From Melghirimyces thermohalophilus (lineage in GTDB: Bacteria; Bacillota; Bacilli; Thermoactinomycetales; DSM-45169), in the NCBI RefSeq assembly GCF_900102685.1, contig NZ_FMZA01000001.1, positions 1-64,000 of the forward strand: DNA of 64,000 bases. Direction: 5' to 3'. Below, piece by piece: positions 17,625 to 26,945 of the stretch; position 1 is the first letter of the stretch, and the number at the start of each line of letters is the position of its first letter. A program made the translations under genes and the position numbers. The notes beneath the pieces were generated by a model, which was given only the letters and a program-made list of their open reading frames with translations, searched no databases and was not told the DNA's origin.

Positions 17625-18239
17625 ATGGGGGAACTTCACTGGGTAACCGGGCCCTCAATGACCCTGCCTGAGATTCTCCGCATCTCACGTGCCATCCATC
17701 CCTGGGTGGATCGAATCCATCTAAGATTGAAGTCCGCCCCGTCGGAACAGCTTTACCATTGGGGGAAAACCTTGCTGGAGGTAGGAGAGGTGGATTCGTC
17801 GCGTCTGGCGATCAATGGAGACCCCCAGGTGGCTCAAGCCCTGGGATGCGGTCTCCATCTGCCGGAGGATTATCCCGGGGAAGCAACGAGACAGAGTGAA
17901 CACCAGATTCTGGGGAGATCGGTTCATTCCCCGTCATCTGCAGTGGCTAAGGAGAGCGATGGAGTCGATTATCTGTTGTTTGGTCACGTGTTTGCGAGCC
18001 CCTCCAAAGCGGGGCTGCCGCCTAAGGGGCCCGATCGGCTCCGTGAGGTGGTGAAAGCAGTTCGTCTCCCGGTGATCGCCATCGGAGGGATTACGGTGGA
18101 TAGACTTCCGCAGCTGGCGGGTACGGGATGTGCTGGGGTGGGGGTCATCTCCGCCATCGCCGATGCGACGGATGCGGGATTGGCAGCTCGGGAATTGAAA
18201 GAGAGTCTAACATCGTGGGAGAGGAAGAACCATGGCTGA
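17625..18239 (+). CDS. tenI: Thiazole tautomerase TenI
   Basis: 204 residues of the thiamine-phosphate-synthase-like fold. The motif FGHVFASPSKAGLPPKGP with its histidine is characteristic of TenI, which aromatises the thiazole product of ThiG, rather than of ThiE. The phosphate-binding VIAIGGITVDRLPQLAGTG and GVGVISAIADA are also present. The ATG at 17625 follows AAAGAGGTGAG; an upstream in-frame GTG at 17601 lies inside the terminator. The stop overlaps the thiO start by eight bases. Confidence 0.88.
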   Translation: MGELHWVTGPSMTLPEILRISRAIHPWVDRIHLRLKSAPSEQLYHWGKTLLEVGEVDSSRLAINGDPQVAQALGCGLHLPEDYPGEATRQSEHQILGRSVHSPSSAVAKESDGVDYLLFGHVFASPSKAGLPPKGPDRLREVVKAVRLPVIAIGGITVDRLPQLAGTGCAGVGVISAIADATDAGLAARELKESLTSWERKNHG

Positions 18240-19365
18240 TCGACGTAAACCGGAAGTAGCGGTGATCGGTGGCGGAGTAATCGGTACATCGATCGCCTAC
18301 CAGCTGGCCAAAAAGGGAGTAGAGGTCACTCTGCTGGAGAAAGGACGTCTTGGAGGAGGGGCCTCCAACGCAGCGGCGGGCATGCTGGGTGCTCAGGTGG
18401 AGAGTGATTTTCCTGGACCGATGGTGGAGCTGTGTCTGGAAAGCCGCCGGATGTTTCCCGCTTTGTCCCGTGAATTGAAAGAACGAACCGGTCTGGATAT
18501 CGAGTGGAATGGATCGGGCCTGCTTCGGCTCGCCGGTGATTCGGAGGAAGCGAATCAACTGGAGGAGCGGGGCAGGTGGCAACGGGAGCGGGGGGAACGG
18601 GCGGAATGGTGGAACCGGGAAACGCTCCGTCGACGGGAGCCGGATCTTGATTCTTCCTTAGTAGGTGGTTTATACATACCCGACGACAGCCAAGTGTCCG
18701 CCCCCCGGCTCGTACAAGCCTTCTCACAGGGAGCAACCCTGCTGGGGGCGGAGTTGTTAGAAGGTGTGGAAGTACAAGGAGGAGTCGTAGACCGTGGTCG
18801 CGTTTTGGAACTGACCACATCCATCGGAAGATTTAGTCCGGGGAGTGTGGTTCTCGCTGCCGGCGCTTGGGCGGGCTTTTTGGCTGGCGAGCTGGGTCTA
18901 GATCTACCCGTTGTGCCGGTAAAAGGGGAATCCTTGGCTGTCCGACCGACACGGCCGCTTTTTGATCGCACCCTGTTCGGGAATGGGTGCTACCTGGTAC
19001 CCAAGGCAGACGGTCGGGTGATCATCGGTGCGACGGAAATCCGGCAGGATTTCACACCCGGTGTCTCGGGTGAGGCGATCCAAACTTTGTTGGCCGAAGC
19101 TTTTCGACTGGTGCCAGAGCTCCGGGAGGCGGAATGGCTGAGGAGCTGGTCGGGTGTGCGGCCGGGGACGGTGGATGGCCTCCCCTATCTGGGGGCGGCC
19201 CCCGGCTTTACAAATTTGTGGATCGCCGGCGGTCACTTTCGCAACGGTATTCTGTTGAGCGCCGTCACCGGCAAGGGGATGGCTGATCTGATCACGGAAA
19301 ATCCGGTGACGACCTTTACACCCTTTTCACCGGAACGGGTGATGGTCAGCATGAAAGGAGGTTGA
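18232..19365 (+). CDS. thiO: Glycine oxidase ThiO
   Basis: 377 residues, a flavin-dependent D-amino-acid-oxidase-fold enzyme that oxidises glycine to iminoglycine, the nitrogen and carbon donor for the thiazole ring. The FAD dinucleotide motif [20 protein letters not shown] is at residues 9-28, [14 protein letters not shown] follows, and the C-terminal [20 protein letters not shown] contacts the flavin. It is the second gene of the riboswitch operon, with thiS starting five bases downstream. Confidence 0.93.
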   Translation: MADRRKPEVAVIGGGVIGTSIAYQLAKKGVEVTLLEKGRLGGGASNAAAGMLGAQVESDFPGPMVELCLESRRMFPALSRELKERTGLDIEWNGSGLLRLAGDSEEANQLEERGRWQRERGERAEWWNRETLRRREPDLDSSLVGGLYIPDDSQVSAPRLVQAFSQGATLLGAELLEGVEVQGGVVDRGRVLELTTSIGRFSPGSVVLAAGAWAGFLAGELGLDLPVVPVKGESLAVRPTRPLFDRTLFGNGCYLVPKADGRVIIGATEIRQDFTPGVSGEAIQTLLAEAFRLVPELREAEWLRSWSGVRPGTVDGLPYLGAAPGFTNLWIAGGHFRNGILLSAVTGKGMADLITENPVTTFTPFSPERVMVSMKGG

Positions 19366-19370
19366 GTCAC

Positions 19371-19574
19371 ATGCAGATTAGACTGAACGGTAACATGGTG
19401 GAACTGCCTGATGATGTTACCACAGTTGCAGATCTGATCGGATATTGTGGATTGGAGGAACGGGTGGTTGCAGTTGAGAAAAACCGGGAAGTGGTGGAAT
19501 CGGATCTGCATCAGGATACCCAGCTAGATGACGGGGATCAGGTGGAGATCGTCCAATTTGTGGGAGGAGGATGA
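19371..19574 (+). CDS. thiS: Sulfur carrier protein ThiS
   Basis: 67 residues of the ubiquitin-like ThiS fold, ending VQFVGGG; the terminal Gly-Gly is the site of adenylation and thiocarboxylation. The ATG at 19371 follows AAAGGAGGTTGAG; an in-frame TTG at 19362 is less likely. Gene order thiO-thiS-thiG is conserved in bacilli. Confidence 0.92.
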   Translation: MQIRLNGNMVELPDDVTTVADLIGYCGLEERVVAVEKNREVVESDLHQDTQLDDGDQVEIVQFVGGG

Positions 19575-19578
19575 GTCT

Positions 19579-20340
19579 TTGTTAAAAATCGGTCCATATG
19601 AAGTGGAATCCCGTCTTCTGTTGGGAACCGGAAAATTTGAAAATTTGGACCTCCAAGCGGCGGCGGTGGAAGCGTCCGGCACCGAGATTCTCACCTTTGC
19701 CCTGCGTCGCGTCAATCTGGAGCGTCCGGAACCTGATGCATTGGCACATGTGGACCGCTCCAAGCATCGGTTGTTGCCCAATACAGCCGGAGCGAAAACG
19801 GCGGAAGAAGCGGTCCGTTTGGCTCGACTCGCCCGCGCTTCCAAACTGAGTGATATGGTGAAAGTGGAAGTGATCGGCGATGATGAAACACTGCTCCCGG
19901 ATCCGGTGGGGACCTTGGAGGCGACCCGTCAGTTGGTGGATGAAGGGTTTATCGTCCTTCCCTATACCAGTGACGATCCGGTATTGGCCCAACGCCTGGA
20001 AGAGGCGGGAGCCCATGCGGTGATGCCCGGTGCTTCACCGATCGGCTCAGGACAGGGGATTTTAAACCCCCTTCACCTCAAGCTGATCATCTGCAGGGCG
20101 AAAGTCCCGGTAATCGTCGACGCCGGAATCGGTTCTCCTGCTGATGCCGCGGCGGCGATGGAGTTGGGTGCCGACGGCGTCCTCCTCAACACGGCTGTCT
20201 CTGGAGCTAAGGATCCGGTGGGCATGGCCCGTGCCATGAACTGGGCCGTTAAAGCCGGTCATCTCGCCTACCAATCGGGACGCGTTCCCAAAAAAGAGAC
20301 AGCCTCTGCCAGCAGCCCCACTGCGGGGTTGTTGGATTGA
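19579..20340 (+). CDS. thiG: Thiazole synthase ThiG
   Basis: 253 residues, TIM-barrel enzyme that joins 1-deoxyxylulose 5-phosphate, ThiS thiocarboxylate and iminoglycine into the thiazole phosphate. The start [19 protein letters not shown], the Schiff-base lysine in [16 protein letters not shown] and the phosphate site [20 protein letters not shown] are visible. The TTG at 19579, behind GGAGGAGG, is preferred because the family begins there; upstream codons overlap thiS. ThiF, ThiE and ThiD are not in this operon. Confidence 0.95.
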   Translation: MLKIGPYEVESRLLLGTGKFENLDLQAAAVEASGTEILTFALRRVNLERPEPDALAHVDRSKHRLLPNTAGAKTAEEAVRLARLARASKLSDMVKVEVIGDDETLLPDPVGTLEATRQLVDEGFIVLPYTSDDPVLAQRLEEAGAHAVMPGASPIGSGQGILNPLHLKLIICRAKVPVIVDAGIGSPADAAAAMELGADGVLLNTAVSGAKDPVGMARAMNWAVKAGHLAYQSGRVPKKETASASSPTAGLLD

Positions 20341-20361
20341 TGTAACTTCATGTGGCGACTT

Positions 20362-20391
20362 CACACAGCCTGTTCAGGGCTGTGTTTTTTG
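20362..20391 (+). terminator. Terminator of the thiamine operon
   Basis: ACACAGCC / GGCTGTGT stem with a 7-base loop and a run of six T. Confidence 0.85.
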
Positions 20392-20446
20392 TGCCAACAT
20401 CGATGCCCTACTCCCCCTTGATGTGTGTGGTCACATGACTTAATGT

Positions 20447-20482
20447 CAACAAATCCGCCCTATAAAAGGAGCGGATTTGTTG
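20447..20482. terminator. Hairpin downstream of ftsW
   Basis: A 12-bp perfect stem CAACAAATCCGC / GCGGATTTGTTG with a 12-base loop lies 16 bases past the ftsW stop on the minus strand. No strong T-run on either strand. Confidence 0.5.
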
Positions 20483-20497
20483 GATATGTTGATACTT

Positions 20498-21667
20498 TTA
20501 AGTTTTCAGTTGACTTGGCGATGGGGAAGAGGGAACCGGCCGCAGGTGAGTTTTGTTTCGACGGTTGCGGGCTGGAAGGGTGTGGTAACGTGAAAGATTT
20601 AGAAGGATTCCCGCCGCCGACATGCTGATCATCAGGGAGGACCCCCCATAACTGATGAAGGGCAGGGGCACTCCGGTTACCGGCAATAAAGCGGTGACCA
20701 CGCCTAGATTGAGGATCGCCTGCAGTGCGAACATGGTGACGATTCCGATCCCCAACAGGACTCCGAATTGATCGGGTGCCTTCAGCGCGATCCGAATGCC
20801 TCGGATGACAAAGGCGATCAATAGACCGATCAGGAAGGCTCCGCCGAGAAAACCCAATTCCTCCGCAATGACGGCGAAGATAAAATCCGTCTGCGGCATG
20901 GGCAGATAAGCCAGTTTCTGGATGCTGTTGCCCAAGCCTTTTCCGATTAACCCGCCGGGACCGATGGCAAAGAGGGACTGGATCGTTTGGTATCCGCTTC
21001 CCGTCTGATCTTTCCACGGATCGGTAAAAATCAATAGACGCTCCAAGCGGTATCTTTCAAACATCATCACCCACACCAACACTGGCAGGCCGGCGGAGGC
21101 CAGCAAGAGCAGGTGTTTCACGCGGGCCCCTGCGCAGTAAATGATCGTTAGACAACTCCCGATCAGGATGACCGTGCTGCTGAAATGGGGTTCCAACACG
21201 ATCAGGGAGCAAATCAGGCCGATCACAATCAAGGGAGGCAGCAACCCCCGCCGGAAGCTATGTAACATCTCCTGTTTTTTAACCATGATCGACGCGGTGT
21301 ATATCACAGCACCTAGTTTGGCCAGTTCGGAGGGTTGGAAACCGATCGGACCCAGCTGCACCCAGCGGCTGGCTCCGTTTACCGTTTCTCCGACTCCGGG
21401 GACAAACACCAGGCCCAAGACCACCAAACTCCCGAGAAGAATCGAACCCACATGTTGTCGGTACAAGGTGTAGGGAATGTTGGAAAAAAGAAAAAACAGG
21501 AAGATGGCGCCGATGGCCCAGATCAGTTGTCGCTTAAAATAGTAATAGGCATCGTCATGCTTGATCAGCCCATCGTAATAGCTGGCGCTGAATACCATCA
21601 CCAGACCGAAGCCGACCAGTAGAAAAATAATCAACATCATCCAGAAATCAGGTTTGCCGCGTGACAT
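20498..21667 (-). CDS. ftsW: Peptidoglycan glycosyltransferase FtsW (SEDS family)
   Basis: 389 residues with about ten membrane helices. SEDS-family features are WMMLIIFLLVGFGLVMVFSA in helix 1, NGASRWVQLGPIGFQPSELA (with the catalytic-region acidic residue further on), GSGYQTIQSLFAIGPGGLIG and LPFISYGGSSLMISMSAAGI. It polymerises lipid II at the septum with a class B PBP; SpoVE-like use in sporulation is an alternative. The ATG at 21667 follows AAGGAG with seven bases spacing, whereas the upstream GTG at 21682 overlaps that site. Divergent from rodA. Confidence 0.85.
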   Translation of the reverse strand: MSRGKPDFWMMLIIFLLVGFGLVMVFSASYYDGLIKHDDAYYYFKRQLIWAIGAIFLFFLFSNIPYTLYRQHVGSILLGSLVVLGLVFVPGVGETVNGASRWVQLGPIGFQPSELAKLGAVIYTASIMVKKQEMLHSFRRGLLPPLIVIGLICSLIVLEPHFSSTVILIGSCLTIIYCAGARVKHLLLLASAGLPVLVWVMMFERYRLERLLIFTDPWKDQTGSGYQTIQSLFAIGPGGLIGKGLGNSIQKLAYLPMPQTDFIFAVIAEELGFLGGAFLIGLLIAFVIRGIRIALKAPDQFGVLLGIGIVTMFALQAILNLGVVTALLPVTGVPLPFISYGGSSLMISMSAAGILLNLSRYHTLPARNRRNKTHLRPVPSSPSPSQLKT

Positions 21668-21795
21668 AGCAATCTCCTTCACTGTTCAGATGTTTCGAGG
21701 CCTTGCCATTTTGGCGGTACCCAATCGGCCGGAGGGTGCGGTATACTGGTTATGTACACCATTTTATCACGTTGGAATCGGGTGTTGTCCTTAAG

Positions 21796-22944
21796 ATGAA
21801 GCTGTTTCGCATCTTTCGCCGATTGGATGTTCCGTTGCTTTTGTTGATTCTGATGTTGGCGGTTATCAGCATTGTTGCCATATCAGGTGCTACCCACTCC
21901 TCCGATCCGGGTTATGTTGAAAAACAGGTGTATTGGTACCTCTTAGGAATTCTTTTTTTGGTGGCTGTACTCCTGTTTGATTATCGGGTATTGGCCAAGG
22001 GAAGGTTTGTTTACGTCCTGTATGGGCTGGGGATTTTGCTTCTGTTATTGGTGTTGATTCCCGGCGTGGGCGTCACGGTCAAAGGGGCCCAGCAATGGAT
22101 TCGGATCGGAAGCTTTCAGATGCAGCCTTCAGAGCTGATGAAGCTGTTTCTGATTGTCACACTGGCCAAAGTCGCCTCGGAAATCAAGTGGGTCCCCATC
22201 CGCAATTGGCGGGATATCGGTAAATTACTCAGTCTGTTCGCGCTTCCGTTTCTGCTGATTTTACAACAGCCCGATCTGGGTACGGCCATGGTGCTGACCG
22301 GTATCACCGGCAGCATTCTGTTGGCGGCAGGAGTGGATTGGCGCTTCTTATTGACGGGTGTGGCCGGCGTTGTCCTGTTGATCGGCGGGGTGATGTTCCT
22401 CTTTTTCACCGAACCCTCCCTGCTGCGCACCGTTCTTGCCGACCATCAGATGGAACGGATTGAAACCTTTGTCAATCCGGCTTCCGACCCGGGTGGAGCC
22501 GGTTATCAGTTGACCCAATCGATGATCGCCGTCGGATCGGGGCAGTTGGACGGCAAAGGATTTCAGAATGGCACCCAGGCACAGGGAAAATGGATTCCCG
22601 AGCCCCATAACGATTTCATCTTTGCTGTCTTTGCGGAAGAGTTCGGCTTTATCGGCGGGAGTTTTTTGCTGACTCTGTTTATTTTTCTCGTTTACCGCAT
22701 CCTGCAGGTGGGCATCCGGAGTGATGACCCCTATGGCTCCTGCATCACGGCAGGGGTTGCTGGTATGATCGTGTTTCAGGTATTTCAAAATATCGGCATG
22801 ACCATAGGTTTGCTCCCGATCACCGGTCTTCCCCTTCCCTTTATCAGTTACGGGGGGAGCTCACTGATCACGCAGATGATGGCGATGGGGCTGGTGCTGA
22901 ATATCGGCATGCGGAAAGAAGGGGATTTCTTGTTTATGGACTGA
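21796..22944 (+). CDS. rodA: Rod-shape SEDS glycosyltransferase RodA
   Basis: 382 residues, SEDS family. It has RRLDVPLLLLILMLAVISIV in helix 1, KGAQQWIRIGSFQMQPSELM, GAGYQLTQSMIAVGSGQLDG, PEPHNDFIFAVFAEEFGFIG and LPFISYGGSSLITQMMAMGL. The KxPEPxNDFIFxVxxEE block favours RodA over FtsW. It elongates the side wall. The start is unclear: ATG 21796 has no clear ribosome-binding site; a TTG nine codons upstream is possible. A TATACT box lies near 21741. Confidence 0.85.
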   Translation: MKLFRIFRRLDVPLLLLILMLAVISIVAISGATHSSDPGYVEKQVYWYLLGILFLVAVLLFDYRVLAKGRFVYVLYGLGILLLLLVLIPGVGVTVKGAQQWIRIGSFQMQPSELMKLFLIVTLAKVASEIKWVPIRNWRDIGKLLSLFALPFLLILQQPDLGTAMVLTGITGSILLAAGVDWRFLLTGVAGVVLLIGGVMFLFFTEPSLLRTVLADHQMERIETFVNPASDPGGAGYQLTQSMIAVGSGQLDGKGFQNGTQAQGKWIPEPHNDFIFAVFAEEFGFIGGSFLLTLFIFLVYRILQVGIRSDDPYGSCITAGVAGMIVFQVFQNIGMTIGLLPITGLPLPFISYGGSSLITQMMAMGLVLNIGMRKEGDFLFMD

Positions 22945-23001
22945 AGACCCGGCAGGCTGTGGTATAATATATTATCTAGGGTGCATGAAAGGAGGTCCAA
23001 T

Positions 23002-23274
23002 ATGAAAATCACCAGTGTGTTGCTCAATATCAAAGAAGAAGATTTTGACCTTTATGAGGAAGAATTGAGGCGGCTGGGATGGAAAAAAATGGGAGGACAG
23101 CCGGTCTTTCGTAAAACATATGGCGAAACCGAAGTGGAAGTGAAAGAACATATCCCCACCTTCAGCGCCGATGTCTACCTGACCGTTACCGCCCGCAACG
23201 AAAACGGGATTCACTATGATAATGTCACCAAGATCCTGCAAGAGTTACGGGAGGCGGACAAAACCCCGGATTAA
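23002..23274 (+). CDS. Conserved hypothetical small protein
   Basis: 90 residues, mixed alpha/beta and charged: MKITSVLLNIKEEDFDLYEE then LRRLGWKKMGGQPVFRKTYG. No family recognised and no membrane segment. The ATG at 23002 follows AAAGGAGG, and a TATAAT box lies at about 22964-22969, so it has its own promoter after rodA. Two small genes in tandem here (this and the DUF1540 gene) may be co-transcribed. Confidence 0.65.
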   Translation: MKITSVLLNIKEEDFDLYEEELRRLGWKKMGGQPVFRKTYGETEVEVKEHIPTFSADVYLTVTARNENGIHYDNVTKILQELREADKTPD

Positions 23275-23332
23275 TTCGCCAGCTATACTTGGCCTGTCTC
23301 TCGTCCATAATGAGGGACAGGAGGTGAAGATA

Positions 23333-23545
23333 ATGCCCGAAGTCAAGTGCAGTGTAGCCAGCTGTGTTTATTGGGATACCGGGAATAATTGTGGTGCAGA
23401 TGCGATTATGGTGGAGATCGATGAACATGCCGACCGAAAGTTCCAGGAGACCATCAATGGAGAACCTGTGGACACAACTCATCAGGATTACTCCGCCAAG
23501 CAGTCAGCGGAAACCTGTTGCCACACCTTCAAACCGAAACATTAA
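23333..23545 (+). CDS. DUF1540 domain protein
   Basis: 70 residues with the cysteine pattern of DUF1540: VKCSVASCVYWDTGNNCGAD and AETCCHTFKPK, a probable small metal-binding domain. Such genes are common in spore-forming Firmicutes; function unknown. The ATG follows ACAGGAGGTGAAG. Confidence 0.85.
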   Translation: MPEVKCSVASCVYWDTGNNCGADAIMVEIDEHADRKFQETINGEPVDTTHQDYSAKQSAETCCHTFKPKH

Positions 23546-23558
23546 CCTCCGAACAGTG

Positions 23559-23590
23559 AAAAGCACCCGCATGCCAGTGCGGGTGCTTTT
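23559..23590. terminator. Bidirectional terminator
   Basis: AAAAGCACCCGC, an 8-base loop, GCGGGTGCTTTT. It separates the DUF1540 gene from the converging antiporter gene. Confidence 0.9.
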
Positions 23591-23607
23591 CTGCGTTTTC
23601 ATTTAGG

Positions 23608-24840
23608 TCAGGAGTGCTCGTTAGCTTCTTTTTCGCCACGGTTGAAGACAGCTTTCAATGCCGGCGGGGTGACCAGGGTGGTGAGCAATACGATGATCAC
23701 CGTGACGGTGAATAGTTCGTTATCGATCAGACCCCGGGAGAACCCAATGGAAGCGACGATCAAACCAACCTCCCCCCGGGCGATCATACCGGCACCGATT
23801 CCGGTGGAACTTCTCCAGTCAAAACCGGCCAATTTGGCACCGATTCCGGAACCGACCAGCTTGGTCAGGATGGCGACGATGCTTAGAACAACTATCAGGA
23901 GGATGGTCTCACCGGTCAATCCGGCCACATCGGCGCTAACCCCGATACTGACGAAGAAGATCGGGACAAAGAAAGAGAAGGAGACGATTTCCACCCGTTC
24001 AAACAGTTCCGTACGGAATTTGGTCATGCTGAGCATCAAACCGGCGAAATAAGATCCGACGATCCCAGCCATGCCAAACATCTCAGCCCCGTAGGCAAAG
24101 ATGAGGGCGATAATAATTCCAAACGTGAGCACCACTTCCGTCGTCATCAAGTTGGCCGCCCATTTGAACAGACGGGGCAAAAGATGACGTCCCAGCAACA
24201 GAGTCAGCACGAAGAAGAGGACGATTTTGACGAGCAGGATGACGATATCCAGGACACTCCCGCCTCCACCGCCGCTGGCTGCGACTCCGATGACGATTGA
24301 TAAGGTGATAACGCCGAGGATATCATCCAACACCGCCGCACCGAGGATGGTAGTCCCCTCTTTACTCTGCAGTTTTCCCAGTTCCCGCAGGGTTTGCACC
24401 GTAATACTGACACTGGTGGCCACCAAGATGGTGCCGATAAAAATGGCGGTCGTTGAGTCGTAGCCAAACATCCGTCCGAAGACAAAGCCCATGATCAAAG
24501 GAATGATTACGCCGCCGATGGCGACGAGGGTGGAGCCGTAAGCGGACTTTTTAAACTCATCCACATCGGTCTCCAATCCGGCCAAAAACATAAGCAGAAT
24601 AACCCCGACATCTGCCAGTTCTTTAATCAGGCCCGGGTTATCAGGGTCGACCGTGATCCAGCCGAGCAATGCAGGACCGAGAACAATACCGACCAGGAGC
24701 TCTCCGAAGACGGCCGGTTGTCCAAATTTCTTGCTGAAGTGGCCCGCCAACTTGACGGCAACCAGGATAATCACCAATTCCAACAGAAAGTGAAAATCCT
24801 TTACCTTTTCAAAGTCGATAAATTTCTCTATCAGGTCCAT
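23608..24840 (-). CDS. CPA2-family monovalent cation/proton antiporter
   Basis: 410 residues with about twelve membrane helices, membrane domain only, without the KefB-type RCK/TrkA domains. Family signs are FGQPAVFGELLVGIVLGPAL, LLMFLAGLETDVDEFKKSAY, the double-aspartate transport motif AVLDDILGVITLSIVIG and IGAGMIARGEVGLIVASIG. A sodium or potassium proton antiporter in the cell membrane, NapA/KefB-like, is likely. The ATG follows AAAGGAGG. Confidence 0.85.
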   Translation of the reverse strand: MDLIEKFIDFEKVKDFHFLLELVIILVAVKLAGHFSKKFGQPAVFGELLVGIVLGPALLGWITVDPDNPGLIKELADVGVILLMFLAGLETDVDEFKKSAYGSTLVAIGGVIIPLIMGFVFGRMFGYDSTTAIFIGTILVATSVSITVQTLRELGKLQSKEGTTILGAAVLDDILGVITLSIVIGVAASGGGGGSVLDIVILLVKIVLFFVLTLLLGRHLLPRLFKWAANLMTTEVVLTFGIIIALIFAYGAEMFGMAGIVGSYFAGLMLSMTKFRTELFERVEIVSFSFFVPIFFVSIGVSADVAGLTGETILLIVVLSIVAILTKLVGSGIGAKLAGFDWRSSTGIGAGMIARGEVGLIVASIGFSRGLIDNELFTVTVIIVLLTTLVTPPALKAVFNRGEKEANEHS

Positions 24841-24941
24841 CTTCTACCTCCTTTAGCGATTCCCTCTCCATTTTATCAGAATTTCATCTGATGTTCACTT
24901 ATAGGTGAATAGAAGTTCATTGGATATTTACATTTGTATGT

Positions 24942-24969
24942 ACCTGTTATATTCTACAGAATAACAGGT
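24942..24969. promoter_or_regulatory. Inverted repeat upstream of small membrane peptide gene
   Basis: ACCTGTTAT and ATAACAGGT are perfect 9-base inverted arms separated by 10 bases, 18 bases before the start of the 30-codon gene. It could be an operator or an mRNA 5' hairpin that ends near its ribosome-binding site. Confidence 0.45.
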
Positions 24970-24987
24970 GCATACGGAGGGATTACC

Positions 24988-25080
24988 ATGGGTAAATCCA
25001 ATATTGGAATCTGGATTGTTTTGCTTCTTGCGGTGATCCTGATCGGTGGTATCGTGATGAATTTTGTGACCGCTTCTTGA
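24988..25080 (+). CDS. Small single-pass membrane peptide (30 aa)
   Basis: The ATG at 24988 follows CGGAGGGA with good spacing and encodes MGKSNIGIWIVLLLAVILIG then GIVMNFVTAS. It has a short basic start, one membrane helix and a short tail. The good ribosome-binding site and the inverted repeat upstream suggest a real gene. Small Firmicute membrane peptides of this kind include sporulation and stress peptides, but no family is recognised. Confidence 0.6.
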   Translation: MGKSNIGIWIVLLLAVILIGGIVMNFVTAS

Positions 25081-25172
25081 AAAATGCCTGTGCGTACTGA
25101 AGGGAAAATCACTTCCCGGATCCGAGTATGCTATAATCTGATTGGAAGCCTGCCGAGATGAGGTGTGGTTGG

Positions 25173-25436
25173 ATGCTTCGTAACCTTTCCTCTTTGGCTT
25201 TAACCATCTGGTTGATTCTGTTTCCCTTGGGTTGGGAGGTTGCCCTTTTGCCCCCGTTCTTTCCGTGGAAATGGCAAGAGAGAGTGTTGGGACAACGGAT
25301 CATCCTTACGAAAAAGAGAGTACGCACCCGTCATCGGATTTGCTTCCGGCACCTGACGTTAAGGTGTGACCATATACAGTATCGGCTAAGAGGGATTTGG
25401 ACTATACCTCGCCAATACCAGGGAGTCACCTATTAA
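25173..25436 (+). CDS. Small hypothetical membrane-anchored basic protein
   Basis: 87 residues with an N-terminal hydrophobic segment (SSLALTIWLILFPLGWEVAL) and a very basic tail (KKRVRTRHRICFRHLTLRC). No family recognised. An extended -10 (TGCTATAAT, TATAAT at 25132-25137) precedes it, and GAGGTG precedes the ATG at 25173; an earlier in-frame ATG is at 25158. Coding status is moderately supported. Confidence 0.45.
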   Translation: MLRNLSSLALTIWLILFPLGWEVALLPPFFPWKWQERVLGQRIILTKKRVRTRHRICFRHLTLRCDHIQYRLRGIWTIPRQYQGVTY

Positions 25437-25504
25437 TCCCTCCCGTGCCGTTACCATAAGCATGAACGGAACTATTGACCATCGAATCATGAAAAAGGAG
25501 AAAT

Positions 25505-26194
25505 GTGAAATTGAACATCAACCTGATCATGCTTCTGCTCGTTTTTGCAGCTTTCGGATTGGTCATTTGGGCCCAGTTCCGAGTGAAGGGCAGCTTTAAA
25601 AGATGGTCTAAAGTTCAGGCGTCCTCTGGTATGACGGGGAAAGATGTCGCCCGGAGGATCTTGGATGACAATGGCCTCACCGATGTGCCGGTGGAACCGG
25701 TCCAGGGTAAACTGACCGACCATTATGACCCGGTTTCCCGGACGGTACGGCTGTCAGAGCCGGTGTATTACTCCGATTCCATCGCCGCTGTCTCTGTGGC
25801 TGCCCACGAATGCGGTCACGCTGTTCAACATAAAGAAGCTTATGGAGCACTCGTGCTTCGTCACCGGATGTTTCCTGTGGCCAATTTCGCCTCGGGCATC
25901 GCTCCGTTTTTGTTGATCGGAGGATTGCTTCTGCAAGCAAGAGGCCTTTTTGGTCTGGGGATTCTGCTGTATGCGGCAGCGGTCGCCTTCCAGGTGGTTA
26001 CGCTGCCGGTGGAATTTAACGCTAGCAGTCGTGCCAAGACGATTATGGTACAGAAAGGCTTCATCCGGAACGTGGAGGAGCGCGGGGTGAGCAAGGTGCT
26101 GAACGCCGCCGCCCTCACCTATGTGGCGTCGACGCTGTACGCTCTGTTGGAGCTTCTCCGCTTTGTGTTGCTCTTCCTCAGCAGCGAAGAATAA
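25505..26194 (+). CDS. Membrane zinc metallopeptidase, YugP family
   Basis: 229 residues. An N-terminal helix (MLLLVFAAFGLVIWAQF), the zinc motif VAAHECGHAVQHKEAYGALV (HExxH-type, HECGH), then three more hydrophobic segments and TLPVEFNASSRA, which carries the third ligand glutamate, are all characteristic of YugP. The substrate is unknown; the active site is probably on the membrane. The GTG start follows AAAAAGGAG. Confidence 0.9.
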   Translation: MKLNINLIMLLLVFAAFGLVIWAQFRVKGSFKRWSKVQASSGMTGKDVARRILDDNGLTDVPVEPVQGKLTDHYDPVSRTVRLSEPVYYSDSIAAVSVAAHECGHAVQHKEAYGALVLRHRMFPVANFASGIAPFLLIGGLLLQARGLFGLGILLYAAAVAFQVVTLPVEFNASSRAKTIMVQKGFIRNVEERGVSKVLNAAALTYVASTLYALLELLRFVLLFLSSEE

Positions 26195-26211
26195 AAAGAT
26201 ATTTGATCATG

Positions 26212-26238
26212 AGCCGCCGGATGACCGGCGGCTATTTT
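26212..26238 (+). terminator. Terminator after yugP-like gene
   Basis: AGCCGCCGG-ATGA-CCGGCGGCT stem followed by ATTTT. Confidence 0.8.
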
Positions 26239-26303
26239 CGTACATATTTTTTCTGGGCCGGCGGATACTAAGGTCGACTCTTCCATAAAGGAGAGAAGGA
26301 ACA

Positions 26304-26834
26304 ATGCGAAAGAGAATTGCAGTATTGGCTGCCATCGGCCTAGTGCTGACCGCCGGCTGTGCGACGCAGCAAAAGGGAGGACAGCAAGGGCAGGGGCAAC
26401 AAGGACAGAACAATACGCAACAGGTTCGTAATCAGGATAACCGCATGGGCATGGAACGGGTACGGGAAGGAGGAGAAAATGTCCGGCAGCAGACGGGTCA
26501 GCAGATGCGAGTAGCCGATAAAGTGGCTGATTCCGTCACCCGCTTGGATTCCATCGATTCCGCCACGGTGATGGTGACGGACGGGAACGCTTATGTCGGT
26601 GTTGTCATGGACAAAGATTATGACGGGGAATTGACCTCCACCATTAAAAACCGTGTGTCGAAACGGGTTCGTAAAGCGGACAACAGCATCGATCAGGTAT
26701 TTGTTTCCGCCAACCCGGACTTCGTCAGCCAATTGCAGGATTATGCCCAGGATATCCAATCCGGTCGTCCGGTCTCCGGTCTGATGAAGCAGTTTACCGA
26801 TTTGGTGGAACGCACTTTCCCCGCCGCCCGTTAA
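26304..26834 (+). CDS. YhcN/YlaJ-family sporulation lipoprotein
   Basis: 176 residues with a lipoprotein signal peptide and lipobox LTAGC (Cys at about 19), a glutamine/glycine-rich linker, then a YhcN/YlaJ domain: VADKVADSVTRLDSIDSATV, NAYVGVVMDKDYDG and IDQVFVSANPDFVSQLQDYA. Family members are found in the spore inner membrane or cortex region of bacilli. It supports assignment of the organism as an endospore former. Confidence 0.88.
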   Translation: MRKRIAVLAAIGLVLTAGCATQQKGGQQGQGQQGQNNTQQVRNQDNRMGMERVREGGENVRQQTGQQMRVADKVADSVTRLDSIDSATVMVTDGNAYVGVVMDKDYDGELTSTIKNRVSKRVRKADNSIDQVFVSANPDFVSQLQDYAQDIQSGRPVSGLMKQFTDLVERTFPAAR

Positions 26835-26849
26835 CCCAACAGGAGATCC

Positions 26850-26881
26850 GCCCTGGTTGAGACCAGGGCTTCTTTTTTTTT
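26850..26881 (+). terminator. Terminator after the sporulation lipoprotein gene
   Basis: GCCCTGGT / ACCAGGGC stem followed by a run of ten T. Confidence 0.9.
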
Positions 26882-26945
26882 GGGGGATTTATCGGTATGA
26901 TAAGATTGATAAGTGGAAGGTCATCCAAAAAGGGGAGGAGTTCAA

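Noticed and set aside
23333-23545. Cys-rich DUF1540 protein as a bacteriocin precursor
   Set aside because: The cysteine pattern is that of the widespread DUF1540 family and there are no processing genes nearby.
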